Source: JBCCRH01 sp039208045 (GTDB lineage Bacteria; Bacteroidota; Bacteroidia; Chitinophagales; Saprospiraceae). From it: a stretch of 28,683 nt of DNA. Made by a program: the position numbers and the translations under genes. Of this stretch, positions 7,896 through 14,541 are shown piece by piece. The stretch's first letter is position 1. Each line of letters begins with the position of its first letter. Below the pieces are notes generated by a model. That model was given only the letters and a program-made list of their open reading frames with translations. It searched no databases and was not told the origin of the DNA. The stretch lies in the NCBI GenBank assembly GCA_039208045.1, contig JBCCRH010000020.1, positions 1 to 28,683 of the forward strand. The letters are read 5' to 3'.

Positions 7896-8240
7896 CTAAA
7901 ATTCAAAATCGAAAAGGGCTAAAACTTTATCTCTTAATTGTTCTTTATATGCTTCAGGTAATTCTCCTAATTCACGAAGTATGATTCTTTTTGGCACTGT
8001 TACCAATCTATGTAACCGAATTGCAGAATCAATCTTCAGTCCCGTTAGATAGAACTCAGGTATAGTTTTTCTAAGCAACAAATCAGATTTTTCATCTGCG
8101 ATCTCAATACGACTAGTAATAAAAGCAATAATGATATGCTCAAACTTTGAGATTGTAGGGGTTAAACAGATAGCTGGCCGAACCTTAGAATTAGTAAAAT
8201 CGTCGAATGGAAATGGTACGAGGACAATCTTATATTTCAT
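7896..8240 (-). CDS. MazF/PemK-type endoribonuclease toxin
   Basis: This 114-residue protein has the MazF/PemK beta-barrel signature: an N-terminal basic strand followed by VPFPFDDF, then KVRPAICLT (the conserved R-P-A segment), a central IIAFITSRI strand, a GLKIDSAIRL segment and a final LGELPE plus helix. Members cut mRNA at short sequence motifs and are blocked by a co-encoded antitoxin. The likely antitoxin gene ends 23 bp upstream on the same strand, in the usual antitoxin-first order. The protein looks full length and intact, with no frameshift. Cleavage specificity cannot be predicted. Confidence 0.85.
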   Translation of the reverse strand: MKYKIVLVPFPFDDFTNSKVRPAICLTPTISKFEHIIIAFITSRIEIADEKSDLLLRKTIPEFYLTGLKIDSAIRLHRLVTVPKRIILRELGELPEAYKEQLRDKVLALFDFEF

Positions 8241-8263
8241 AATAAGTAGTAATTTTTTGGATA

Positions 8264-8494
8264 CTAATCACTACTTGGCTTTCCATCCTCGATAGTGTAA
8301 ATGTCTTCTCCGCTATCTTCCAAGAAGTCAAAAGCATCATTTAAGTTGATAGCTTTCAGCCACTGTTGCTCATCGATTTCGTCTTCTTCGATTAGAATGA
8401 TAACTTTCACTTGTTTATTAAGGACAGCTAGTGGAGCTTCCAAAGAGAGTATTCCTTTGGAATCAATATGTCCTGATGTTTCTATCGCTTTCAT
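8264..8494 (-). CDS. Putative MazF-partner antitoxin
   Basis: From the ATG at 8494 the product is 76 residues: a short beta-rich N-terminus (KAIETSGHIDSKGILSLEAP, then VKVIILIEEDE) and a strongly acidic C-terminal tail (DFLEDSGEDIYTIEDGKP). The acidic, probably disordered tail is what toxin-wrapping antitoxins need. The EDIYTIEDGKP ending is common in small antitoxins of Bacteroidota (from memory). The frame stays open to 8599, but that 35-residue extension is hydrophobic, unlike an antitoxin, and would overlap the next gene, so I reject it. The gene lies 23 bp upstream of the toxin and probably shares its transcript. The DNA-binding family of the N-terminus is not clear, though a swapped-hairpin fold is possible. 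Confidence 0.7.
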   Translation of the reverse strand: MKAIETSGHIDSKGILSLEAPLAVLNKQVKVIILIEEDEIDEQQWLKAINLNDAFDFLEDSGEDIYTIEDGKPSSD

Positions 8495-8512
8495 TAAGTG
8501 AATTTCTTTCCA

Positions 8513-8520
8513 CAAAAATA
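8513..8520 (-). promoter_or_regulatory. Predicted -7 box of the toxin-antitoxin operon
   Basis: The minus strand reads TATTTTTG, an exact match to TAnnTTTG, 18 bp before the antitoxin ATG. A TTG lies 15 nt further upstream, a little short of normal spacing. The position supports the start at 8494 rather than the longer frame. Confidence 0.4.
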
Positions 8521-8583
8521 AGGTAATTGAATTAACAACACCAGTATGAAAACTTGCCTTCCAAAAAAGAACGTTATAAATAA

Positions 8584-9081
8584 ATGCAACAACTAGCACA
8601 ACTCCTGGCCCCTACCACTCCATTCCTCAACCAAATCATGAACGCTCTAAAAGCCGATCAGATCAATGTAGCTAGCTTGGAACTAGACCATATCTGCTAT
8701 CGGGTGGAGACCTTTACACGCTATGAAGAGCTGAAAGAAGCACTAGCTCTATTTGGAGTATTATTGGCAGAAAGTCAGATTGGTGGGCGGCCTATTGCTA
8801 CCTACAAATTGCACGAGCCAATTCGCTTTCGCGAACGCGAAATCTGGTGTTTAGAGCTGCCAGCGCCCAAGGCGAAGACTCCTTATATGGAGGGATTTGA
8901 ACATGTAGAGTTTGTGATCAACGAGCCGTTTGATGTGTTTATGAACGCCCATCCGCAGGTACAGTTTGATACCAAGGGGATGCACAAAGCGGTGAATGCT
9001 GATATTCGGGTATGCTACCCTAGCTGTTGTGTCAAATTTCATCATCATAGTTTGGAGTATGTGATTCGTTATTTGGACTAG
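8584..9081 (+). CDS. YecM-like VOC-fold protein
   Basis: This 165-residue protein resembles Escherichia coli YecM: the segment LDHICYR (34-40), then LLAESQIGGRPIATYKLHEPI, then LELPAP and GFEHVEFVI (104-112) occur in the same order, and it ends in a V-KFHHHSLEYVI strand. YecM has the glyoxalase/VOC fold and its function is not established; the histidines of LDHI, FEHVE and the C-terminal KFHHH could form a metal site. At 165 residues it is slightly shorter than YecM. The ATG at 8584 follows an AT-rich divergent promoter region shared with the toxin-antitoxin operon. Its stop codon lies inside the left end of a large palindrome that may end its transcript. Confidence 0.75.
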   Translation: MQQLAQLLAPTTPFLNQIMNALKADQINVASLELDHICYRVETFTRYEELKEALALFGVLLAESQIGGRPIATYKLHEPIRFREREIWCLELPAPKAKTPYMEGFEHVEFVINEPFDVFMNAHPQVQFDTKGMHKAVNADIRVCYPSCCVKFHHHSLEYVIRYLD

Positions 9082-9241
9082 ACTTGTTCCGTCAGTCATG
9101 AATGAGCGAAAGCGTAGCAAATTTTGTTTTGAACAAGGCGAAAAACACAGGCAATGCCTTAGCATTGACGAGGCTTTTCAACGCAGTGCAAAGCAAAATC
9201 TTGCCGCTTGTAGCCATTTGATGGCTGGCGAAACAAGTCTA
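9079..9241. repeat. 163-bp imperfect palindromic element
   Basis: The ends are perfect 10-bp inverted repeats, TAGACTTGTT at 9079-9088 and AACAAGTCTA at 9232-9241. The two halves remain alignable nearly throughout when one is reverse-complemented: TTCCGTCAGTCATGAA pairs with the right-arm version TTTCGCCAGCCATCAA, and GCAAATTTTGTTTTG with GCAAGATTTTGCTTTG. The centre is CAATGC-CTTA-GCATTG at 9152-9167. It has no plausible gene; the overlapping frames are artefacts. It fits a small mobile palindrome (MITE or REP-like) or a long hairpin in RNA. It lies between the YecM-like gene and the methyltransferase gene. Copies elsewhere in the genome would decide. Confidence 0.75.
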
Positions 9242-9258
9242 TATGTTACTTTTGAGGC

Positions 9259-9894
9259 ATGGAACTGAAGGAACGGATTTTACTTGATTATTGCGCAGCA
9301 CATACCACCCTCCCCCACCCCATCCTCTATGAGCTAGAGCGAATGACCCATTTGCGCACGCTAGCACCCCAGATGGCCTCTGGCCCGGTGCAGGGCAGCC
9401 TACTGTATATGCTCAGTAGTTTGCTACAAGCGAAGTCGATCCTTGAAATCGGTACGTTCACGGGTTATGCTACTATTTGTTTAGCGATGGGGCTTGCGCC
9501 AAATGGTCGGGTATATACTATTGAAGCGAATGCGGAGTTGGAGTATCTGATTCGGGAATACCTTCGGAAGGCGAAACTAGAGGAGCAAGTGCAATTATAT
9601 ATGGGGAAAGCAGAAGAAATCGTGCCTACCCTAGAAGGATCATTTGACTTAGTCTTCATTGATGCTGGCAAACAGCAGTATGCGGAGCATTATGACTTGA
9701 TCATCGATCGGGTGCGCTCTGGGGGGCTGATCCTTGCGGATAATGTGTTGTGGAGCAAAAAGGTTATCCAAAAGCAATATGATTTAGATACCCAACTCCT
9801 CCATCAATTCAATCAAAAAATACAGGAGGACGAGCGAGTAGAAAATGTGCTGCTCCCCATTCGGGATGGCTTAATTGTGGTGCGTAAGCGTTAG
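9259..9894 (+). CDS. Class I SAM-dependent O-methyltransferase
   Basis: The 211-residue protein belongs to the cation-dependent catechol/caffeoyl-CoA O-methyltransferase group (Methyltransf_3). The SAM-binding glycine motif is LEIGTFTGYA (62-71), the acidic ribose-binding position is in YTIEAN, and the metal-binding aspartate lies in FIDAGKQQY (133-141), followed by GGLILADNVLW. Bacterial relatives include YrrM/TrmR, which methylates 5-hydroxyuridine in tRNA; whether this one acts on tRNA or a small phenol cannot be told. The start ATG is 17 bp after the palindromic element. The next gene begins 3 bp after its stop, so the two are almost surely cotranscribed. Confidence 0.9.
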   Translation: MELKERILLDYCAAHTTLPHPILYELERMTHLRTLAPQMASGPVQGSLLYMLSSLLQAKSILEIGTFTGYATICLAMGLAPNGRVYTIEANAELEYLIREYLRKAKLEEQVQLYMGKAEEIVPTLEGSFDLVFIDAGKQQYAEHYDLIIDRVRSGGLILADNVLWSKKVIQKQYDLDTQLLHQFNQKIQEDERVENVLLPIRDGLIVVRKR

Positions 9895-9897
9895 CAG

Positions 9898-10845
9898 ATG
9901 AGTGAGCAAAAAGTAGCATATCGTCAGTTTTGTGAGCAATTGCCTGATCTACCGATCTACATGTATGATTGGTATTTGGATGCGGTTTGTACGGACTGTA
10001 CTTGGGATGTTGTTTTGGCGAAAGCGGGCGATCAAGTGGTAGCTGCATTACCTTTTGCGTTGAAGCGAAAAATGGGCTTCACCTATATTGTGATGCCTGC
10101 CTTTACCAAGTTTATGGGCCCGATTCTGCATCCTGACTACCGAGCTCATAAGCATGAGGTTACGCTCTATCAGACGCTAATCGAACAGCTCCCTAAAGTG
10201 GCTGCCTTCAAGCAAAATTTCCACGTCCAGGCGACCAATTGGCTCCCCTTCTATTGGCAAGGCTATGAGCAAAGCACGCGCTATACTTATCGCATTGACC
10301 TCAGTGACCTCGATCAGGTGTATGGTAACATCAACCGTAATATGCGCCGCAATATCAAAAAGGCAGCGCAACAACTCCGCGTTTCACTCGACGATAACCC
10401 CAAAGCCTTTTTTGAACTCAACCAAAAAAGCTTTGCTCGACAAGACTTGGCTATCCCCTACTCTTATGAGCTATTTGAGCGGCACGACCAAGCCTTGGCA
10501 AAACACCAAGCTCGCATCCTATTTTTTGCGCTTGACGCTAATGACCAGATTCACTCTGCTGCACACCTTATCTGGGATAAGCAGGCTAGCTATTACCATC
10601 TTTCGGGGGACGATCCTGCGTTGCGCAAAAGTGGTGGTGGGATTTTGCTCATTTGGGAAGCTATTAAGTATACTAAGGAGGTGCTGGGGCTGCCCTATTT
10701 TGATTTTGAAGGGAGCATGCTCCCCCAAGTCGAGCAGATTCGCAGGCAGTTTGGAGCGAAGCAACAGCCTTACTTTTCAATTTGGAACTACCACTCTGCC
10801 CTTTTTAAGGTATTGGATTATTGGAAGGGGAATCGACCGAGGTGA
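9898..10845 (+). CDS. FemAB/GNAT-like acyltransferase
   Basis: This 315-residue soluble protein has two GNAT-like halves. The second (about 150-300) shows MRRNIKKAAQQ, a central SAAHLIWDKQASYYHLSGD strand pair, the acyl-CoA-type loop KSGGGILLIWEAI, and the FDFEGSML...RRQFGAKQQPYFSI ending typical of FemAB-like proteins. The substrate is unknown: cell-wall peptide, lipid or sugar amines are options for the family. It follows the O-methyltransferase gene by 3 bp, suggesting a shared role. Its C-terminal signature recurs in the protein at 181-1083. A long open frame at 10265-10924 overlaps this gene in another phase and is a shadow. A weak hairpin plus T-tract follows the stop. Confidence 0.7.
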   Translation: MSEQKVAYRQFCEQLPDLPIYMYDWYLDAVCTDCTWDVVLAKAGDQVVAALPFALKRKMGFTYIVMPAFTKFMGPILHPDYRAHKHEVTLYQTLIEQLPKVAAFKQNFHVQATNWLPFYWQGYEQSTRYTYRIDLSDLDQVYGNINRNMRRNIKKAAQQLRVSLDDNPKAFFELNQKSFARQDLAIPYSYELFERHDQALAKHQARILFFALDANDQIHSAAHLIWDKQASYYHLSGDDPALRKSGGGILLIWEAIKYTKEVLGLPYFDFEGSMLPQVEQIRRQFGAKQQPYFSIWNYHSALFKVLDYWKGNRPR

Positions 10846-10861
10846 GCTATTCGAGCAGTTT

Positions 10862-10883
10862 ACCCATGCGGGTTTATTTTTTA
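10862..10883 (+). terminator. Weak Rho-independent terminator candidate
   Basis: ACCC (10862-10865) pairs with GGGT (10870-10873) around a 4-nt loop and runs into TTATTTTTTAT. The stem is short, so this is a weak candidate for the end of the methyltransferase-acyltransferase transcript. There is no T-tract for the opposite strand. Confidence 0.35.
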
Positions 10884-12083
10884 TACTCTTGCTTTCTGTA
10901 AGGCTATTTTCCAAGCAGTTATAATGGCTTCAATATCCCGAGTGAGTAGGCTTTCGTTCACTACAAACTTCACAAAGCCCCCTGCATTAGCACCCCCGAG
11001 TAACATATTATACTCGTTATGGAGATAGTTGACTAGTGTCGTAGGATTGATAGTAGCGTTCAACTTCATATGATAGATGTTTGTGCCCTGCGGTAAGGCA
11101 TTAACTTGCACGCCCTCCTGCTCGTTTAGTACTGCTATTAGCTGATTAGTCGCTTTGATGACTTGTTGCCATCGTTCCTCGATGCTTTCCAGAAAATGAA
11201 GCGCCACAGCTGCATGCGACCAATTTTGATATACCGTACCTCCAAGAATCTTTCGCTGATGCGTCAACTGATCGATCAGTTCGGCCTCCCCACAAAGAAC
11301 AGCTCCTCCGGTAGCATGCAAATACTTGTATAAGGACATATAAACCGTATCAAAATGAGCGCAATATTCGAGTAGTGGTACTTGAGTATACGCACTAGCC
11401 AAATGAAGTCGTGCTCCATCGAGGTGCATTTTATAGCCTTCCTGCTTACAATAAGCAGAAATCGCTTTAACAGTCTGAAGAGGTATCGTTGTGCTATCAG
11501 CTCTTCTGACTGGGGTTTCGAGAGCGACCGTTCCAATACCGCTTTTAAAGATTTCATTTCGGTTGATATACTTTATGGCTTCTTTGAGATCATTTAGTTC
11601 AAAGAATGGCTTTCCTTTCCCAACGGGCACCAAACGCTTATGATGGATACTCTGTGCTGCATCGCCTTCATCTCTGAAGATGTGCGCATTTTCTGCAACC
11701 ATCACCTTCGCCTTGTGGCCATTAAGAAATTTAAGCGCGAGCTGATTGGCCATAATACCTGTAGGAAGAAAAATCGCTTTTTCTTTGCCTGTGATCGTAG
11801 CAAATTTTTCTTCCAATGCTTTTACCACGCCTCCTTGCGCATAAGAGTCGCGCTGTATACCTTGTTTGGAGCTAATTTTTTGCAGCAGATTCAGATAATC
11901 CTCAGCAGATAATGCTAGTCCATCAAAGATAAAATTGACCGGTAACTGCCGTTTAATGGATGATATTTCACCCATATCTGCTGGCTCGACTTCTGGATTC
12001 TTACAGTAGGAGAGTAAGAAAGGGAGAGCAGAGAGGGCAGTGTTTCTTAAAAAGTTTCTTCGGTTAACGTTGGGGGTACTCAT
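10881..12083 (-). CDS. Threonine-aldolase-like PLP enzyme with Tat-type leader
   Basis: This 400-residue fold-type-I PLP enzyme belongs to the threonine aldolase/beta-eliminating lyase family. Motifs are FLPTGIMANQLAL (about 105), the PLP-ring aspartate in MHLDGARLHLA (D222) and the PLP lysine in MSLYKYLHATGG (K253). Family members cleave threonine to glycine and acetaldehyde in the cytoplasm. The N-terminus is odd: NRRNFLRNTALSALPFLL fits a twin-arginine leader (RRNFLR), followed by LSYC, a weak lipobox with cysteine 27. The leader fits export of an already folded, cofactor-loaded enzyme. Substrate is uncertain because the lysine context differs from classical threonine aldolases. It lies 23 bp after the hepT-like gene on the same strand. 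Confidence 0.8.
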   Translation of the reverse strand: MSTPNVNRRNFLRNTALSALPFLLSYCKNPEVEPADMGEISSIKRQLPVNFIFDGLALSAEDYLNLLQKISSKQGIQRDSYAQGGVVKALEEKFATITGKEKAIFLPTGIMANQLALKFLNGHKAKVMVAENAHIFRDEGDAAQSIHHKRLVPVGKGKPFFELNDLKEAIKYINRNEIFKSGIGTVALETPVRRADSTTIPLQTVKAISAYCKQEGYKMHLDGARLHLASAYTQVPLLEYCAHFDTVYMSLYKYLHATGGAVLCGEAELIDQLTHQRKILGGTVYQNWSHAAVALHFLESIEERWQQVIKATNQLIAVLNEQEGVQVNALPQGTNIYHMKLNATINPTTLVNYLHNEYNMLLGGANAGGFVKFVVNESLLTRDIEAIITAWKIALQKARV

Positions 12084-12106
12084 ACCATATTGTTTACTGA
12101 TAAGCG

Positions 12107-12454
12107 CTAGCTTTCTTTCAGAAGGATTTCCTCAATATCAACTTGCAAATCTTCTAAATAAAGCTCTTTGGTTTGCCATAAAATTTCGGGGGATACTTTA
12201 TAATAATCATGTACCAAAACGTGCCTTAGCCCCTCGATCTTCTTCCACTCAATATGAGTATACTTTTCTTTAAGCTGCTTGGAAATATGATAAATGGCCT
12301 CCCCGATGACTTCGTAATTCTTTATTACTGCATCTTGCATCATCTCATTCGTCAAAAAGTCTTCAAAACCCTTTGCTTCAGTGTAGTTTAAAATCTTGTT
12401 TATGGCCTTTAGGACATGCCCTAATCGCTCTACATCGCCAGGTTTTTCAGCCAT
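12107..12454 (-). CDS. hepT: HepT-like RNase toxin
   Basis: The 115-residue helical protein (DUF86/HEPN) carries the canonical toxin motif RX4HXY as R77-HVLV-H82-D-Y84, plus the usual KNYEVIGEAIYHIS helix before it. In characterised MntA-HepT systems HepT is an RNase (tRNA or mRNA) and MntA silences it by AMP addition to the tyrosine of that motif; Y84 is the corresponding residue. The gene overlaps the 3' end of the MNT gene by 8 bp, the usual arrangement and a sign of translational coupling. The start at 12454 is the only ATG that keeps the full first helix. All catalytic residues look intact. Confidence 0.9.
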   Translation of the reverse strand: MAEKPGDVERLGHVLKAINKILNYTEAKGFEDFLTNEMMQDAVIKNYEVIGEAIYHISKQLKEKYTHIEWKKIEGLRHVLVHDYYKVSPEILWQTKELYLEDLQVDIEEILLKES

Positions 12455-13049
12455 AAATCTGAATTTTATCTCTCTCTATCCCATCTTTCATGTACTCAAA
12501 CGTTTGACCTTCCTCGACTAAGTCGACATCTCTTCCTGTTCTATCTTCTAGTTCATACTTCATCTCAACAATGTCCAGTAGGGTTAACTTACTCGGCTTT
12601 TCGTATCTAACTAATATGTCTATATCACTTGCTGTGGAGGCAGTATCTCTCGCAAAAGACCCAAAAATCCAGGCTTTTTCAATAGGCTTTGTATCGAAAT
12701 AATCCTTTATCCGCTCAATAATTTCACTCCGAGTTCTGATAGTCTTAGTTCCTTTCTCTCCTTTTTCTAATTTTTTAAGCACTTCTTGAACTGCGATTTC
12801 TGAATAGTCAATATCTCGCACCTCTGCAAAAATCTTTTCTGATAAGTATTTTGTAACCAGCGCTTTGAATGAAACCTTAAGCACTTCTGACAAAGGCTTA
12901 ATGATATTATAGGGAGCGACTTTAAGACCTCTTTCTACTTGGCTTAGCGATTTTTCACCATACTCCACCAACTCACTAACCTGTTTTAGCGAGAGCTTTT
13001 GCTCTTGCCTAGCCTTTCTAATAAATTCACCAAAAGTTTGTGAGTTCAT
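12447..13049 (-). CDS. mntA: XRE-MNT fusion antitoxin (MntA-like adenylyltransferase)
   Basis: The 200-residue protein joins two domains. Residues 5-62 are an XRE/lambda-Cro helix-turn-helix (FGEFIRKARQEQKLSLKQVS...SLSQVERG). Residues about 105-200 are a minimal nucleotidyltransferase with the exact MntA signature GSX10DXD (G130-S131, D142, D144) and a third acidic position in GRDVDLVEE. MntA proteins transfer AMP to the tyrosine of HepT; classical MntA lacks the N-terminal DNA-binding domain. Here one protein may both neutralise the toxin and repress its own operon (inference). It overlaps hepT by 8 bp at its end and shares one base with the nuclease-like gene at its start. Confidence 0.85.
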   Translation of the reverse strand: MNSQTFGEFIRKARQEQKLSLKQVSELVEYGEKSLSQVERGLKVAPYNIIKPLSEVLKVSFKALVTKYLSEKIFAEVRDIDYSEIAVQEVLKKLEKGEKGTKTIRTRSEIIERIKDYFDTKPIEKAWIFGSFARDTASTASDIDILVRYEKPSKLTLLDIVEMKYELEDRTGRDVDLVEEGQTFEYMKDGIERDKIQIYG

Positions 13050-13720
13050 TACTTAGTTGGATTCAAGTTTCTTGGAATGAGTATTTCTAAATACTTTAAA
13101 ATACTAAAAATAGTTTTCAAATCGTCAATTCTTGTAATTGAATAGACATTACTGATAGCGTAAGTATTATCTTTTAGTACTACAAAAAACCAATTCCGCC
13201 CAACCACATAAACGCCATAAATCGGAAACTCGGCTTCATTCATATGCCAACCTACTAACATCGCGCACAAGAGTTGTGCTATTGGGTCGTCAGCGGTGCC
13301 CTTTTCTTTTTTATACTCGTGGAAACAGAAGTAGGGCAGCTCTGGCTCATATTCGCCACTAGCAATCAACAGGTCGAAGGTTCCCCTGAGCTGAATAGAG
13401 TTATCAAAAGTAGCTCGAATGGGCCGTTCTGCGAAGACAGAGAAATGGGGAGATCGCAAATTCAAATGATGCATAAAAGGAAAAATGAAATGCAGCTTTA
13501 GCTCATCTTCATTCCAAAACCAAATGCGATCTTTTGCGAAAAGGCTCAAATCATCTAGAAAGCGTACCGTCTCGGGTGGAATATTAGATGGTGCATTTAA
13601 CCACTCCGTTAGCTCGGGCATTTCTGTTAGAGTAGTCAGTTGAAATAGCTGTTTGATTTGTTGGGTACTCCGCTCTTTGAACCCCATGATTTGGATGGGT
13701 TGAGTTGTTGTTAGTTCCAT
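13049..13720 (-). CDS. PD-(D/E)XK nuclease-like protein (hypothetical)
   Basis: The 223-residue protein shows what looks like a PD-(D/E)XK core: a helix with NEDELKLHFIFPF (glutamate 72/73 region), a strand with GTFDLLIA (D116), then FCFHEYKKEKG with E135-x-K137, and a following helix AQLLCAML with a glutamine. The order (E, D, ExK, Q) is that of the family. Such folds occur in restriction, repair and transposon enzymes, but some members are inactive. The gene ends on the first base of the XRE-MNT gene, so it is probably cotranscribed with the toxin-antitoxin pair and could be an accessory part. Other members of this group are common as hypothetical proteins in Saprospiria (from memory). Function is unproven. 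Confidence 0.6.
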   Translation of the reverse strand: MELTTTQPIQIMGFKERSTQQIKQLFQLTTLTEMPELTEWLNAPSNIPPETVRFLDDLSLFAKDRIWFWNEDELKLHFIFPFMHHLNLRSPHFSVFAERPIRATFDNSIQLRGTFDLLIASGEYEPELPYFCFHEYKKEKGTADDPIAQLLCAMLVGWHMNEAEFPIYGVYVVGRNWFFVVLKDNTYAISNVYSITRIDDLKTIFSILKYLEILIPRNLNPTK

Positions 13721-13772
13721 TGTCAGCTATTTATACCATTTGTGTTGAAAAGGTAACCAGTAGGGGGCTAGT

Positions 13773-13991
13773 TTATGCTGCAAAGTCAGAAGGATTTATA
13801 TCTAATGCTTTCAACGACTGTGCCAATTCATTTACAAACTCTCCCCTTCTATATCGATATTGCACTAACATAAAATCTTCTGCATCCCCCTTTTGTCGGT
13901 GAAGTTTAATCATTGCATCAACTGACTGAATTTGCTCTAGTATATCAGTTACTCTTATAATTCGTTCATCTATTAAGTCTATTTCATTCAT
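13773..13991 (-). CDS. Small helical protein next to nucleotidyltransferase-fold gene
   Basis: A 72-residue, mostly helical protein with heptad-like hydrophobic spacing (residues 4-32, IDLIDERIIRVTDILEQIQS) and a charged middle (RYRRGEFVNE). It has no signal peptide and no motif I recognise. It starts 5 bp after the stop of the nucleotidyltransferase-fold gene, so the two form a tight pair. Small helical proteins beside nucleotidyltransferases are often toxin-antitoxin partners, but it lacks the RX4HXY of HepT and I infer no function. Confidence 0.6.
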   Translation of the reverse strand: MNEIDLIDERIIRVTDILEQIQSVDAMIKLHRQKGDAEDFMLVQYRYRRGEFVNELAQSLKALDINPSDFAA

Positions 13992-13996
13992 AGTAC

Positions 13997-14494
13997 TTAA
14001 AACTTTATATTCACAAAGCCTTTATCATACCGCTTTTCTGCGCGGTTCATTTTTGTCTTAGTGAAAAGGTTATACCAATATGCTTTATCTGATAATGTGT
14101 AGCTGTGGAAATTATGACTTTCTGGGTAAAGAATCAATAAGTATCCATCAATATTTTTCCAATTTAGCCTAACTCTATTAGTAAATATTTCCTCCAGCAA
14201 TATTCTATTTTCGTTAAAATCTTCATAGTCTACTAACAGGACTAAGTCTATATCATTAGGTTCTCTTTTTTTGCTAACAAAACTACCGTCTATCCAAAGT
14301 TCAAAATGCAAATCAAGCTCCGTTTTGATAAACTCTGTAAGAACTAGCATTTGTTCCAGCAATTCTTCACGCCTTGAGGAATAAGGAAGCAGACTAACAA
14401 AGAAGCGCTCAAATTCATTTAGGGTAAGCTCATTCTTCTTAGCAGGTAAAAGGTTACCTCTTAGATCAAATCGTAGTTGGGAGTTTCCAGCCAT
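13997..14494 (-). CDS. Nucleotidyltransferase-fold protein (DUF6932-like)
   Basis: The 165-residue protein has a polymerase-beta-type nucleotidyltransferase core at residues 66-88: WIDGSFVSKKREPNDIDLVL, with G70-S71 and the metal-binding D81 and D83 (GSX9DXD). A third acidic strand is less clear. The N-terminal 60 residues are helical (LTLNEFERFFV...). It differs from MntA in spacing and in the long N-terminal region, and resembles the DUF6932 group. It could transfer nucleotides to a protein or RNA. The partner gene follows by 5 bp. The start ATG is at 14494, 47 bp after the end of the outer-membrane protein gene. Confidence 0.7.
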   Translation of the reverse strand: MAGNSQLRFDLRGNLLPAKKNELTLNEFERFFVSLLPYSSRREELLEQMLVLTEFIKTELDLHFELWIDGSFVSKKREPNDIDLVLLVDYEDFNENRILLEEIFTNRVRLNWKNIDGYLLILYPESHNFHSYTLSDKAYWYNLFTKTKMNRAEKRYDKGFVNIKF

Positions 14495-14541
14495 AAGTCA
14501 AAGCTCTTTTATACTTAATACCAGAAACTCCAAAAAGGTAA

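Noticed and set aside
8495..8599. N-terminal extension of the antitoxin frame
   Set aside because: The added residues are hydrophobic, overlap the divergent gene start and lie upstream of the predicted -7 box.
8851..9165. Minus-strand frame of 104 residues
   Set aside because: It covers the YecM-like gene and half of the palindrome; no family resemblance.
9247..9254. TACTTTTG before the O-methyltransferase gene
   Set aside because: It matches the -7 consensus but ends 4 nt before the ATG and lacks a -33 element, so chance is likely.
10265..10924. Long plus-strand frame of 219 residues
   Set aside because: It lies in another phase over the FemAB/GNAT-like gene, whose protein has clear family motifs; the shadow has none.
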